Shown here: piece by piece, positions 48,659 to 60,599 of the stretch
How positions within the stretch are numbered: position 1 is the first letter of the stretch
How the letters are laid out: every line of letters starts with the position of its first letter
Origin: Capsicum annuum
Taxonomy: Eukaryota > Streptophyta > Magnoliopsida > Solanales > Solanaceae
Direction of reading: 5' to 3'
Length of the DNA: 64,000 nt
Assembly: GCF_002878395.1 (NCBI RefSeq)
Contig: NC_061121.1
Span: forward strand, 129,271,888-129,335,887
The notes under the pieces: generated by a model
What the model was told of the DNA's origin: nothing
The model's input: the letters and a program-made list of their open reading frames with translations, nothing else
Database searches by the model: none
Made by a program: the position numbers and the translations under genes

Positions 48659-50957
48659 TGAGTTTTGGACTTTTCAAATATTATTTGAATCACGTTTAGG
48701 AGTCCAAAACTGTGAATCGACCGATATCGATGTGCTGCATCACCTATGATATCGATGAATATTTTATCCCAACTCCCAGAGCAATATCCAGTGAATCGAT
48801 GTGGTGCGTCAGCTATAGCATCGATCCCTTTGATGTGGCACATCAGTCTACGCATTGCTAGGATAGTTTTTAGTCATTAAAAGTTGCATCATCAGGGGTA
48901 TTTGGGTTATTTTCCTATGTCTATCAGCCCCAAAACCATGAAATTTAGCCACTTTAGAGGCAAAATCCATTTACTATTCTCAAAATTATTCAAGAGACAA
49001 AATCCTAGGGCTTCTATTTCAAGGTTCAAGATTAAAGAACTCACCATACACCTTAGTCAATTCAAGTACCAAGGTATGTGAAGTATTCATCCAAGGGTTC
49101 CTTTCACCCCTGGAATCCAAGAAACACTTTTAAACATCAAGTAGATTGGTCCATGATTTCCATGATTGGATTTAACTTTATTCACGATTATTATGTTAAT
49201 TGGGTTTCTAAACCATGGTCTATTACAAGTTTCATGTGGAATTGACTATTATGTGTGTAGTATCATGTGAATTCATATTAAAGCCATTGAATTTGTGAAT
49301 TTGGGAATTTATGTTATGATGCTTATATGTTCTTTTAGTATATTGTGCATATTTATGGTCCCTAAGTGTTTGTTAAAATGCTCAAGTGAGTTAAATGGGG
49401 AAGAATTCATGGAACCTTATATATGTGTAAACTTATACCTTACAAGTGTTTCAAAAAATGCCTCTATGGATGAGTTATGAACTAGTGCATAGTGTTATGC
49501 TTTTAAAGTTTACTCTATTCTGTACTTTTCATGATATCAAGTTCTGGGGGTATTCAATACCCTAAAATTTAGTTGTTTACCTAGAGAAATAATAGATATA
49601 GAGCAGTCTCAGTAGTGTTACAAATAGTAGTACTCAATAATCGGTCACAGTTTAAGTTTAGTATTCAGCCTAGAATTATGTGAACTCAGTTATTTAACAA
49701 GATTTAGTAATATTTCATCAGTTAGCGTAACCCAATGAATTTAGTTCAGTTCAGTTAGATAGTACGATCAGTAATAGTTCAGTCAAGCCTAGTATGGTCT
49801 AGAAATTAGTACAATGTCAATTTAGTTGGGAGTAGGATTCAGCCCCGAGAAAACACAGGGATGGGGGCAATCCTGCTAGAATAGGGTTTGATCCTTAGTA
49901 TCAATCCCTACATTAAAAAACTACATAAACAATATAGGGTGAGATATCTTCCTGCCAGACTATGGTTGACGAAAGAGATTCCTGTCTAAAAAGGTTAACT
50001 CATAGCTTGTCTTTACTCATGGCACAGTACTGATACCCTTCCAACTAGGGTTATAGGTTTGATGCCAATCCAATTAGAGAGGGGTATGTCAGTTAGATAA
50101 TTACCTCCCACATTTTTAGTTTTAGTTTTAGTCTTAAGTATAGAACTTAGCTCGGTTCTATAGATTTAGGACTATCAAATACAGTCACCCATCTTAGCAT
50201 AAAACTCAGTTCAGTTCTACAAAATTAGGATTGGCAGAAATAGTCACCCAATTATCAGTCAGGACTGTTAGAAATAGGTACTCAGTAATCAGTATAACAT
50301 TATCAGTAAACTAATATATCAGTTAATTAGTATTCAAAACTCAGTAACCAGCGTTGAAATAATCTCAGTTACACTCTATGTATTCATGCATGTGCTCTCA
50401 TTAAGTTATGTTCACGTTATTTAGTCTGTTAATATTCATGCATATGAACCCATGCATATTATCCTATCTTACTTAGCATACCAGTACATTCAAAGTACAG
50501 ACACATACTTTTCTGTTGCTCTATGATGTCTTATATCATAGCTTCAGATACATATGATCTTGACCGTACTTAGCAGCCCATCCTATCAGCAGCACACTTA
50601 GTGGTGAGTCTTTATTGTTTAAGGACAGAGTATTATTTTAGGATTCCACAGTTTTCAGTAGTCGAGATTAGTTAGGGGCTTGTCCTATCGACTCCATAAT
50701 TCAGACAGTTAGTGGCTTTCAGACTAATGTATTTTAGACAGATATTTTAGTTTTCAGTTTTCAGTATTTAGTATTTATTTTCAGTTATGAACCTTATGGA
50801 AGATTTTAACCTACCTTTCGTATTTATTTTACCAATATTAGTATTACAGTGTTATTATTAGTCAGTGCTTATAGCAGGTACAAGTCATGGGTTAGCTGGT
50901 GGTCTTCGGAGTCAATAGCACCATGTAGAATCCGGGGTAGAGACTTGGGGTGTTATA
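48659..50957 (+). repeat. 5' LTR of element E
   Basis: Ends GGGGTGTTATA before the PBS. The start is taken as TGAGTTTTGG at the F junction but may be truncated. Its CG-rich tract at about 48715-48860 repeats GATATCGATG and TCGATGTGGTGCGTC words. Confidence 0.65.
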
Positions 50958-50974
50958 AATTTGGTATTAGAGGC
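50958..50974 (+). other. Primer-binding site of element E
   Basis: AATTTGGTATTAGAGGC directly after the LTR, with two changes from TGGTATCAGAGC. Confidence 0.75.
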
Positions 50975-51167
50975 TAAGTTTCAACAGATCCCTAGGAATT
51001 CTGAAAGCCATATGCCTTGGTGAGTAGCGGGCCACACTTATGGATAGGGTACTATTAGATGTTTTAGAAAAAGTTTACCTTATTTCAGTATTTATGTCAT
51101 GCGAGTGAGCATGATCTCAAGTTTAACTCTCAGTCTAATCCTTCTATTCCCTCCATTTACATAATAT

Positions 51168-51620
51168 GTCTCCTAAAAATACTAACAAAAGATGAATTGG
51201 AAAGCAGCCAGCGCCTCCACACATTGAGGCAGATCTCCTTAATAAACATGTATCTCACTCTGAACTCAGGACTCCTTTCACTGCCTTAACTTATTTATTT
51301 GTAGACTAGAATATTCAGCTAGAAACAATCCTATCTAGGCTTATGATTCAAGCTCTGTAGAGTGAGGAGAAGAGATATAGAAAAAAAGGGAGAAAGAATA
51401 AGAGGGCCAGAATGCCAAGTTCAGAGATTGGCCGAACAAATTCTCCGTGCCAAAAAAATGGAAGAAACCATAAGGGTGGGTGTAGGGCGGGTAGTGGGGT
51501 GTTTTTTTTATATGGCAAGCCAGGCCATAGAATAATAGATTATCCTCTGTCAGGTTTGCGGAGTCAGTATATCCGTTTCTCAGCTCAATCCGATCTCCCA
51601 AATTAGTAGTGTACCACTTC
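51168..51620 (+). pseudogene. gag: gag of element E with central deletion
   Basis: Starts MSPKNTNKR at about 51168 and jumps within 200 bp to the basic pre-knuckle region (SEEKRYRKKGRKNKRAR) and the knuckle remnant FFLYGKPGHRIIDYP. The conserved Gag core (FLDRLFPLEL in A) is missing, a loss of roughly 600 bp. Gag would not assemble. Confidence 0.75.
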
Positions 51621-51734
51621 CAGTGCCACCAGTGGGTAACAACCAAATAAGCATTATGAACTTTTATCCTAATAGGCTCAGGAAAGTTCCTTTGATGTGG
51701 TAAGGGGTATGTTATAATTTTATCAATTGCACAT

Positions 51735-52850
51735 TTATGCTTTGCTAGATTCAGGAGCTTCTTGGTTCTTTATAACTCCTCATATAGCTATTGACTTTGG
51801 AGTTAGTCCTAAAATCCTAGTAGAGCCCTTCTCAGTCTCTACCCCAGTGGGTAAATCTATCATAGCCTGATGGGTATACAGGATTTGTCCGGTTATGGTA
51901 TCTCAGAAAAATAACGTCAGTAGACTTAGTATAATTAGAGATGACATATTTTGAAGTCATTCTCAGGATGAATTTGATTTGTTCATTCTATGCTTCAGTC
52001 GACTGCAGAAATAGAATTATCCGCTTTCATTTTCAAAATAAACTTATCCTTGAGTGGGGGGTAGTATTTCATCACATACGGGTCATTTTGTTTCTTACCT
52101 TAGGGCGAGAAAATGATTTGTAACAGACATGTATGTCATCTCATTCAAGTTTTGGACTCTAGTTCTGAAATCTCTATTCTTAAGTCAATATTAATAGAAT
52201 GTGAATTTCTAGATGTGTTTCTCGAAGATCTTCTAGGATTACCTCCCGAGCAAAACATTGACTTTAGAATAGATGTTCTTCAAGATACTCAGCCTATCTA
52301 TATTTCTCTATATAGAAAGGCCCTATCAAAACTCAAAGAGTGAAAAGAATAATTGAAGGATATCCTACATAAGGGATTCATCAGATCCAACATATCCCCT
52401 TGTGGTGCACTAGTTCTATTCATGCATAAGAAAGATTGTTCTCTTAGGATATGTATATACTATCGTCAGCTAAATAAAGTCATGATATAGAACACATATC
52501 TACTTCCTAAAATGATAACTTATTTTACCATATTTAGGGTGCCAATTACTTTTCTAAGATAGACCTCTGATCAGGCTATCACCACCTTAGAGTCAGAGAA
52601 TGTGGCATTCCAAAAATAGCTTTTCAAACTAGGTATAGTCACTTCAAATTCCCATTCATGTCCTTTTGGTCATACCAATACTCCACCAGCCTTCAAGGTT
52701 TTGATGAACGGTGTGTTCAAGCAGTACTTGGATATATTCATCATAGTCTTCATAAATGACACTTTTATTTATTGTAGTAATAGGTATGAACCTGCAGATC
52801 ATCTCAGATTCGTACTGTAGTTTCTTAAAACCCATCAGTTATCATGGTAT
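51735..52850 (+). pseudogene. Protease and N-terminal RT of element E
   Basis: Protease: HIYALLDSGASWFFITPHIA near 51735-51795 keeps the D-S-G-A-S active site, and FSVSTPVGKSI follows. The linker at 52113-52343 is open for 76 codons (LSLYRKALSKLKE-type end). In the RT, the catalytic box reads VFINDTF at about 52746-52766: the first catalytic Asp is Asn. The coding trace stops at about 52850 after the palm. Confidence 0.75.
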
Positions 52851-53544
52851 CTTATCTATTCATATCTTACATGTTAGCTCTATGAGAATATCTCATATTT
52901 GTGCATATTAGGGAAAATTAAGTACACTTACAATTCCTAGTGTAAGGAGTTTCACTTCACTCAGTATGATGAATCAAGCTTCATGAATACAAAAAATCCA
53001 GACTCAGGTCATGAAGATCATGACTCATGTACTCATGTCATGCTTTACAGTATACCCAAATCCCATGACTTATGCTACCCTCCTAACGGTTGATTAAATT
53101 AAAATTATGTCATTTATATCCTTAGTTTAGTTCTTTTGATAAATTCATGTTGTTGATATTCTATTCCACAAGCCTCAGTTAAGTGTTGAGTTTGGCATAG
53201 TATTCATTTACGCTTTAGGTCCTCGTGTTTTAACCGTTTAGTAAACTCCCCTTATAAAATGATGTAGTGATAAGTAATTGCTTAGACGGGAAAGAATAAT
53301 TATTTCATGATAAGGAAATATTTTTGAATACTTGTTTTATATAAGGTTGTAGTTATGAAAATAGGCCTAAATGTTTGGTTAGTATGCTAAGTAAATGGCT
53401 AACAAGAAGTTGTGTTTAGTTGTTGAAGGGAGGGAAATTAGAATTTTTCATTAAAGAAAAAGTTGAGAAAATGCTGAGTGTAAGTGTCTATTCATGTCTT
53501 AGATTTATGTTAGTATCTATCACGTCGTTATCAGAACTCAGTAT
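52851..53544. other. Unassigned stretch between E and D
   Basis: No frame of note. It has no PPT before D and does not match the missing part of the F LTR. Confidence 0.35.
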
Positions 53545-55894
53545 TGTAATACCCCACAATATTTTTTAGCTGAAACTCATCCCAAAAATGACAAAGAGTA
53601 GATTCTAGAGTGAGTGATGTTTATTTTGTGTGAAATTCTTTAGATTTGGACTTTCCATGGCGTAGGAAAGTAAATTTTCTTTCCAACAATATACAATTTG
53701 CAGAAATTTGATAACCTGGTAAGATGTTATGGCTATTTTAAGTTCTATTATTAAAACACTGTTATTTGGGTCCTTAGCGCATCGTGGAGAAAACGTAAAA
53801 TCATAATTGTTAATTTTTAGTGAGACTCTGCAATTTTTGCGTATCGTGGAGAGGCCCAATTTCCTGTTTGGTAATTTTTAGTGTCACTCCATGATACTGG
53901 CGCGATGCGCCAGTGGTTGAAATGGCAAATTTAGGGGCTCTGGGATGGTGGCGTGTCATGGAGGGAACCCCATTCCCACTCCTCCTTTTTATAGTAAGCC
54001 ACTGCAATTGTGGTGCATCGCAGTGGCCACCCAGATCGAGAAAAATGTATGTTTTCATTTTTTTAAAAAATTAAAGAGGGCATTTTAGTAAATTACCCAA
54101 CCCCTAGTCCGTCCAGAAATAGAAGATTTATCAAATTTCAAAGCATTTGATACTTTATACATCTTTCTTCTCAAAGAAAAACTCTAGTTCACTATACTTC
54201 CTCTTTAAGAAACTCAAAATTTATCCATTAATTCTCCAAGATAGTCCAAATTTAAGGATTCCCACTATAATAACACTAAAGAGCCATCTCCAAAACATCA
54301 ATAGGAATCCAAGATTTGTGTTTCTCATCAAATATCATTAATTAAGGTACGTGGGGTTTGAACAAGGATAAATCTCTAATCCTTGTGCAAAAAAACAATA
54401 CTTTTATTGCAAAATTTAATGTAATTTATATGATTTCTCATGTATTTCAAGTTAGGGTTTATACCTATTGTCATTATTTGCAAGATTATGTGATTTTCAA
54501 TGATTTAGAAGTTCAATTACATGACATTATTAATATTTCTATGCCTTGTACTGTAATTTCCAGAGTTTAAGATAATTTATGAATGTTTATATCACAAAGT
54601 ATGAATTTTGAGATGTTTTACCATGATATTGATGTTGGGTCATTGAACCTCATTTAAAGATTGTTTTACTAAGATTTTGTATGCTACAAGTACTCCATAA
54701 CTAGATTATTTTCAGATTTTAGATAAAGAATCCACTTTTTTTCAGAAGATTCGAGATTTAAAGAAAATGCAAAGCATAGTTGATTTTCTGTAAACCTTTG
54801 TATAAGTTCTAAAGTAGATTTCTTAAGATTTTGAGCATGAGATTGGCAGTATATTTAGCATCGGGATGGGGAAGTTACTAAGGTTTCATACACCAGAACT
54901 ACTTGCCACCATAGGTACAGATTAATTGATTATTCCCAATTCTAAGTGATGACTCATATTGTGATCACACATATTAGATTATTCTATTCCAATAGAAAGA
55001 GTAGAATAGCCCTAACCTTACATGGACTATTCGTGGGACACCATGCTTGCTCACATGATGCAGATGTCGGTTAGAAGAACCTCCCAAACAATATTCCCTA
55101 CTCTTAAATCATTTTTTTATTTGAATCCTTTAGATGCACAGAATAAGTTTTCAGAATTCACTTAGCCTATGTGATTTGAGAAATAGAGAAGAACTATAGA
55201 TTTTAGAACTAAGTGTTATGACTTACAAGATTTAGATTACATATTTTATTATTGATGCTTTACTTCAAGATTTCAGATTACTTAAGCTTATGTGAGTCAT
55301 TTACATTTAGCATGCATGATTTTTATAACATATGATGAGATAATTTACTTATTGCATACAGCCCCATATACCCAGTGCATCTTAAAAGTACTGATCTACA
55401 TATATGTCTTTGTGCTACATTGTTTCATAATGTAGGCTCAGGTGCTCAGTCTCAGCAACATGATCGATCTTCAGCCTTCTTAACTACATCCCTACAGTTA
55501 GTGAGTCCTCAGAGTTCAAGGGCTTAGTTATTCAGATTTCCAAGTTACTAGTAGATATGTCTTTACTCACATCATATAGTCAAGTCAGGTGGGGCCTATC
55601 CCAGTGACTCTCTAGATTTAGATAGTATAGGCTTGTTATACTATTAGATTTAGATTTAGTCCTTTGAGTTAGTATTTAGATTTTCAGCATTTATTTTATC
55701 AGACTTTTGAGATTTAGTATGATTCAGATTTACTCAGAAGATTTCTGATATATTTTTGTATATGTTATGATTTTTAATCTACATTTCCCTATTTTGAGAT
55801 TTAGATCTAGAAAAGGCAGCAAGGGTTAGCTCAGGACTACTTGTAGTTCGAAGCATCATGTGGCATCTCGGCAGCAAGATTTTAGGGCGTTGCA
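53545..55894 (+). repeat. LTR D (solo, or 5' LTR separated by C)
   Basis: TGTAATACCCCAC...GGGCGTTGCA, 2,350 bp. A CG-rich tract at about 53770-54030 includes a perfect 8-bp hairpin arm pair at 53896-53914. The end phrase GGGTTAGCTCAGGACTAC...GTGGCATCTC is homologous to the LTR ends of B, C and E but belongs to another subfamily. No PPT precedes it. Element C starts two bases after its end. Confidence 0.75.
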
Positions 55895-55895
55895 A

Positions 55896-57233
55896 TGTAC
55901 GACCTCACAAATTTCTTAAGCTTAATCTAGTCCTTTAAGTATGTCAAGGGGTCCCAATAATCTTAGAAAGCTTAGTATTTCAGTAAATCTTAGTAGTATT
56001 CATTAGTCACAAAAGCCAAGGATATCAGTCCAATTTAGTTTAGTTAATTATGTTTAGTGACTATTCAGATGGGAGTATGATTCAACACCGAGTGAGCCCA
56101 ATGATGGGAACTTACCTATTTTTGTTAGTGTGTGATTATTGGAAGCAGCCTTTGCGCTCCAAAATTACGTATCCAATATGGGTTGACACATCAATCCTGA
56201 TATTTTGAGTGTAGATGAGGTGGATTAATATGTTATATAGGGGTCCCACCATTATCCATTGAGTACCTTCTATATGAGGGATTATTCATAGCTTATCCTT
56301 ACCAGTAGGGCGGTATTGACACCCTTCGAATTGGGGTTAAAAAATAAGTCCCTAACTCAGCTATAATGCTTTTTTGGGGCATGTCAGTTACATGACTTCT
56401 TCACATACTCTCAGTCTCAATTTTGGTAAAAGAACTCAGATAGTTCTTTAGATTCTAGGACTGTCAGACACTGTCACTCAGTGCAGTACGTAACTCAGCT
56501 AGTTCCATAAGAACCTAAACTGTCTAATAAAGTCACTCAATATTAGTATCAGTTACATCAGTTATATTAGTTATATCAGTTATCAATAACTTATGTTATA
56601 AGTATTCTTACTCAGTTGTCAGTATTATTACAAATTTAGTTATAGTTACTCATCCATACATATATTCTCACGCTCAAGTTATTCAGTTACTTAACATAGT
56701 TCATACACATAAACCCTTTTGCATTCATCCTACCTCACTTGCATATCATTATATTCAATCGTAATGACGCATTTACGTGATGGTGTTTTACTCTATAACA
56801 TAGGTTCAGACACACGAGATCCAGAGTATCAGTAGCATTTCAGACATTCAGAAGACAGACTAGTAGTGAGTCCTCATGATTAGCGGATGTTCTACAATTT
56901 TAGTATTTTCAATACTTAGTTTATTTCAGCACTTGGAGTTAGTTGGGGGCATGTCCCATCAACTCCAAATTCAGACAGTCAGTTTTAGAATCTTTTCCAC
57001 TATAGTGTTGTCAAAGAGTTATTTTTGTTATTTTGGGTATTTTATATCCAGCTAGATGTTATCTTTTTATTAGTTAATTAGTTTTGAACCTTAAGGCCTT
57101 ACAGCTTTTATTCCACATTTATACAGTGTATTATGCAGTGTTCAGGTACAGATATTGGTCATGGGATAACTTATTGTCCTTCATGGTCATGACCAATGTG
57201 TAGCATTCCAGCTACCAGATTTGGGACGTTACA
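55896..57233 (+). repeat. 5' LTR of element C with ~1.26-kb deletion
   Basis: TGTACGACC...GACGTTACA, 1,338 bp. It matches 62348-62407 of the 3' LTR, then jumps at 55955/55956 to sequence equivalent to about 63666. Position 56290 aligns with 64000, so 395 bp here corresponds to 1,653 bp there. The lost part includes the CG-rich tract and the TATA region. Confidence 0.85.
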
Positions 57234-57250
57234 AACTTGGTATCAGAGCC
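57234..57250 (+). other. Primer-binding site of element C
   Basis: AACTTGGTATCAGAGCC, an intact Met-tRNA complement right after the LTR; the best preserved PBS in the window. Confidence 0.9.
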
Positions 57251-57454
57251 TAAGGTTCAATATAGCCTAGGAAGTTTAAAATCCATAGATAGTAGAGCCT
57301 TGTACATGGGTGTATTGAGCACCACATTTATGTATAGGAGGCTATGAGATGTTTTAGGAACAGTTTGCCTGCTTTCAGTATTCATGTCATTCTAGTGAGA
57401 GTGAGCTCAAATCAACTCTCAGTATAATTCTTTTCTACCTTTCTTCAATAGAAC

Positions 57455-58600
57455 ATACCTCCCAAAAGAAAAAACAAAAGCCAGTCATCCCCATAGCCCA
57501 TTCAAGCAGTTCCTTTTGACGAACACATTTCTCATGCATATTTCAGACCTGCATTCACCAATCTTGCTAATCTAGTTGCTGCTCAGAATGAATGACCAAC
57601 TGTTATTTCACTCAATCTAGTGGCTAATTCAGCTGCAGCCATGATTCGGGACTTCACCGTAATGAATCCCTTATCTTTTTTTAGGTCTAAGTCAGAAGAG
57701 GATCCGCATAAGTTCCTAGACAAGGTTCAGAAGGTTATGTACATCATAGGGGTTACTTCTAGTGAGAGTGATTAGCTAGCTACATATTAGTTGCAGGATG
57801 GTGCTCACACTTTGTTCAAATAGTGGAAGTCAGAGAGGTGAATTGATGCAGGGTCTATTGAATGGAAGGAGTTTGCCACTGCCTTCTTAAATAGATTCTT
57901 TCCCCTAGAGCTGAGAGAAGCTAAGGTGTTAGATTTCATCAACCTCAGGCTGGGAAACATAATGGTGAAAGAGTATTCTCTTAATTTTCTCAACTAGCTA
58001 GATATACACCTCATGTGGTTATAGATAGTAGGGCCAAGATAAGTAAGTTTTTTTCTAGGGTGAATGATCATGTGGCCAATGAGTGTAGGTATGCGATGTT
58101 GAATAGTGACATAAACATAGCCAGTCTTAAGACTCATGCTTAGTAGATATAAGAGAAAAGGATTAAGATGAGAGAGAAACAAAATATGAGAGCAAGAACA
58201 GATAGTTTAAACTTTATTCAGCCTAAGTCAGAGGGAGGAACCCATTCTCAATTTTGTCTTATGTCATCAGTTCTAGCTCCTTCTTATGCTAGTGCTTAAG
58301 TGCCAAAATTTAGAGACGACAATAGAGATAGGGTGCCAGCTTCTAAATATCAGGGCAGTGCTAACAGTGCTTGAACCTATCCTCTTTTTTAGACATATAG
58401 GGTACTTACAAAGTGGGCAGTGGTATTTGTTTCAGATATGGTAAGCCAGGCCACAAAGTTTGATATTATCCTTTTCCAGGTCCTCAAGGTCAGCTTAACC
58501 ATTTCTCAGCTCAGTTCAATTACTCGAATCAGCACGGTGCCACCTGCAGTGCTACTAGTGGGCAACGCCTAAATAGACTTTATACTATTTAGTCCAGGCA
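57455..58600 (+). pseudogene. gag: gag of element C
   Basis: Frame PPKRKNKSQSS starts at 57458, preceded by ATA at 57455 where E has ATG, so the start codon is lost. The core is readable: FFRSKSEEDPHKFLDKVQKVM, IEWKEFATAFLNRFFPLELREAK and VKEYSLNF. The zinc knuckle is FRYGKPGH with the second Cys changed to Arg (about 58430). At least four stops interrupt. Confidence 0.8.
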
Positions 58601-58900
58601 TGATTTGAAAAATTCTCTTGATGAAGTTATTTTTATGCTACAGATTTTTTATTTAAATGCTTACGCCTTGTTAGATCCAGGAGCTTCTTTTCATTTTGTT
58701 ACTCCCTTAATCTTGGTGAATTTTTGCGTCAGTCCCAAAATTCTAGAAGAGCCCTTATCAATATCTACCCAGTGGGTAAATTATCATATCCCGGTGGGTA
58801 TATAGGAACTTTCCGATTATGATATCTCAGAAAATTACTTTAGTAGACTTAGTCGAATTGGAGATGACTGATTTTGATGTCATTCTTTGCATGGATTAGC
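58600..58900 (+). pseudogene. Protease of element C
   Basis: The open run 58605-58805 reads MLQIFYLNAYALLDPGASFHFVTPLI. The active site is D-P-G-A-S, with Pro in place of Ser/Thr. It is followed by SVSPKILEEPLSIST-type text shared with B and F. Confidence 0.8.
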
Positions 58901-58977
58901 TTTATTCCTGTTATGCCATAGTCGACTACAGAAATATATTTGTCTAGTTTAAGTTTCCTACTGAACCTGTCCTAGAG

Positions 58978-59960
58978 GTGAAGGGTACTACTTCAGCTTT
59001 CAGAGGTCATCTTGTTTCCTACCTTCGGGCACGGAAAATGACATCTAAAGGATGTGTCTATCATCTTGTTCATGTTAAAGACTCTAGCTCTAAAGTTCCA
59101 AGTCTAGAATCAATCACTTTTTTGAATGAATATTCATATGTCTTTCTCGTAAATCTTCTAGGATTTTCTCTCGAAAGGGAAATGGACTTCAACATTGATC
59201 TTCTTCCAGATACTCTGCCTATATCTATTTTTCCGTACCGAATGGCACCGGTAAAACTCATAGAATTAAAATAACTATTGAAGGGTCTCTTATATAAGGG
59301 ATTCGTCAGACCCATTGTGTCCCTGTAGGGTGCACCAGTCTTATTCGTGAGAATGAAAGATGGTTCTCTCAGAATGTGTATTAATTACCGTCAGCTCAAT
59401 AAAGTCATGATCAAGAACAAGTTTCTACTTCCTCGAATTGATTAATTGTTTAACCAACATAAGGATTCTAGCTATTTCTCTAAGATAGACATCAAATCAG
59501 GCTATTATTAGGTAAGAGTTACAGAATGTGACATTCCAAAAAAATATTTTCGTAGTCCGTATGGTCACTTCAAATTTTTAGTTATGTTCTTTGGTCTTAC
59601 AAATGCCCCAGTAGCTTTCATGGACTTGATGAATAATGTGTTCAAGCAGTACTTGGACATGTTCAATATAGTCTTCATAGACGACATCTTTGTTGACTCC
59701 TACAGTTAGAGGATCAAGCAGAACATCTCAGAATAGTATTGTAAACTCTCCAAAATCATCAGTTGTTCACCAAATTCTATAAGTGAAAATGTTGGTTAAA
59801 GGTCAGTAGCATTGCTTTGTCATATCATTTTTGGGGTAGGCATTAGAGTTGATCCTCCAAATATCAAAGCACTAAGAAACTGGCCCCGCCCTATATCTCA
59901 ATAAGATATCAGGAGTTTCTTGAGTTTTTCTAGATATTAAAGATAGTTCATTGTGGGATT
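58978..59960 (+). pseudogene. Reverse transcriptase of element C
   Basis: The open linker 58978-59274 (98 codons) holds SYLRARKM, GCVYHLVHVKD, EMDFNIDLLPDTLPIS and PYRMAPVKL. RT then shows [35 protein letters not shown] (palm Asp), [14 protein letters not shown] and the catalytic VFIDDIFV at about 59670-59693, with both Asp residues present. Stops at about 59272, 59444 and later disrupt it. Confidence 0.85.
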
Positions 59961-59999
59961 TCCTTTTATTGAATCCCCTATTTCTAGATTGACTTAGAA

Positions 60000-60440
60000 A
60001 AAAGTCAAGTTTCAATGGTTATATCTATATTAGAAGATTTTTCAGGTGTTGAAGACTTGACTCGCGACAACTTCAGTTCTAGCGTTACCAGATAGTCCAG
60101 ATGGCTTCATAGTATATTGTGATGCATCGATAGCTGTCCTCATGTAAAATGGTAAGTTCAAATCCTATGCCTCCAGATAGCTTAAGCCCCATAAGAAGAA
60201 ATATCCTACTCATGATCTTACGTTAGCAGTCATAGTTTTTGCCTTAAAAATTTGGAGGCATTATCTATGCGGAGTTCATGTAGTTGTCTTCATAGATTAT
60301 AAGAGCCTTCAGTACGTATTCTCTGAAAATATCTCAAACTCCATCAGAGAAGGTGGTTAGAGCTCTAGAAAGATTATGACATGAGTGTCCTTTTTTATTT
60401 AGGCAAAGCCTATGTAGTGGCTGATGTTCTCCGTAGACTT
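60000..60440 (+). pseudogene. RNase H of element C
   Basis: FIVYCDASIA near 60110, PTHDLTLAVIVFAL near 60205-60240 (the usual Glu of D-L-E-L is replaced by Thr), and VFIDYKSLQYVF near 60285. The catalytic Glu loss alone would inactivate it. It ends near RKDYDMSVLFYLGKA and VVADVLRR. Confidence 0.8.
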
Positions 60441-60599
60441 TCTAAGGGTAGTGACTTAGGTTGACAGACTTAGTGTCTATTTGGTTGATTCTTTAGAGGG
60501 TAGTATATGGGTTAAGAATATTTTAGAATCATCTCTACTTTCAAAGGTAAAAGAAAAACCGGATAGAGTTCTGAGCCTAGTCAAGTTTAAATAGTCAGT

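Larger units (their letters stand above)
48659..52850 (+). mobile_element. Element E: Tekay-like, LTR to partial RT
   Basis: Plus strand: LTR, PBS, shortened gag, protease, RT until about 52850. RNase H, integrase and a 3' LTR are absent to the right. It seems to have inserted into the 5' LTR of F. Confidence 0.75.

Noticed and set aside
53545..55894. D as the 3' LTR of element E
   Set aside because: No PPT precedes D, the E interior ends abruptly in RT, and the U3/leader text of D differs from E's own 5' LTR.
57234..57250. TGGTATCAGAGC matches as tRNA gene fragments
   Set aside because: They occur only directly after LTR ends and are the normal primer-binding sites; no cloverleaf sequence follows.
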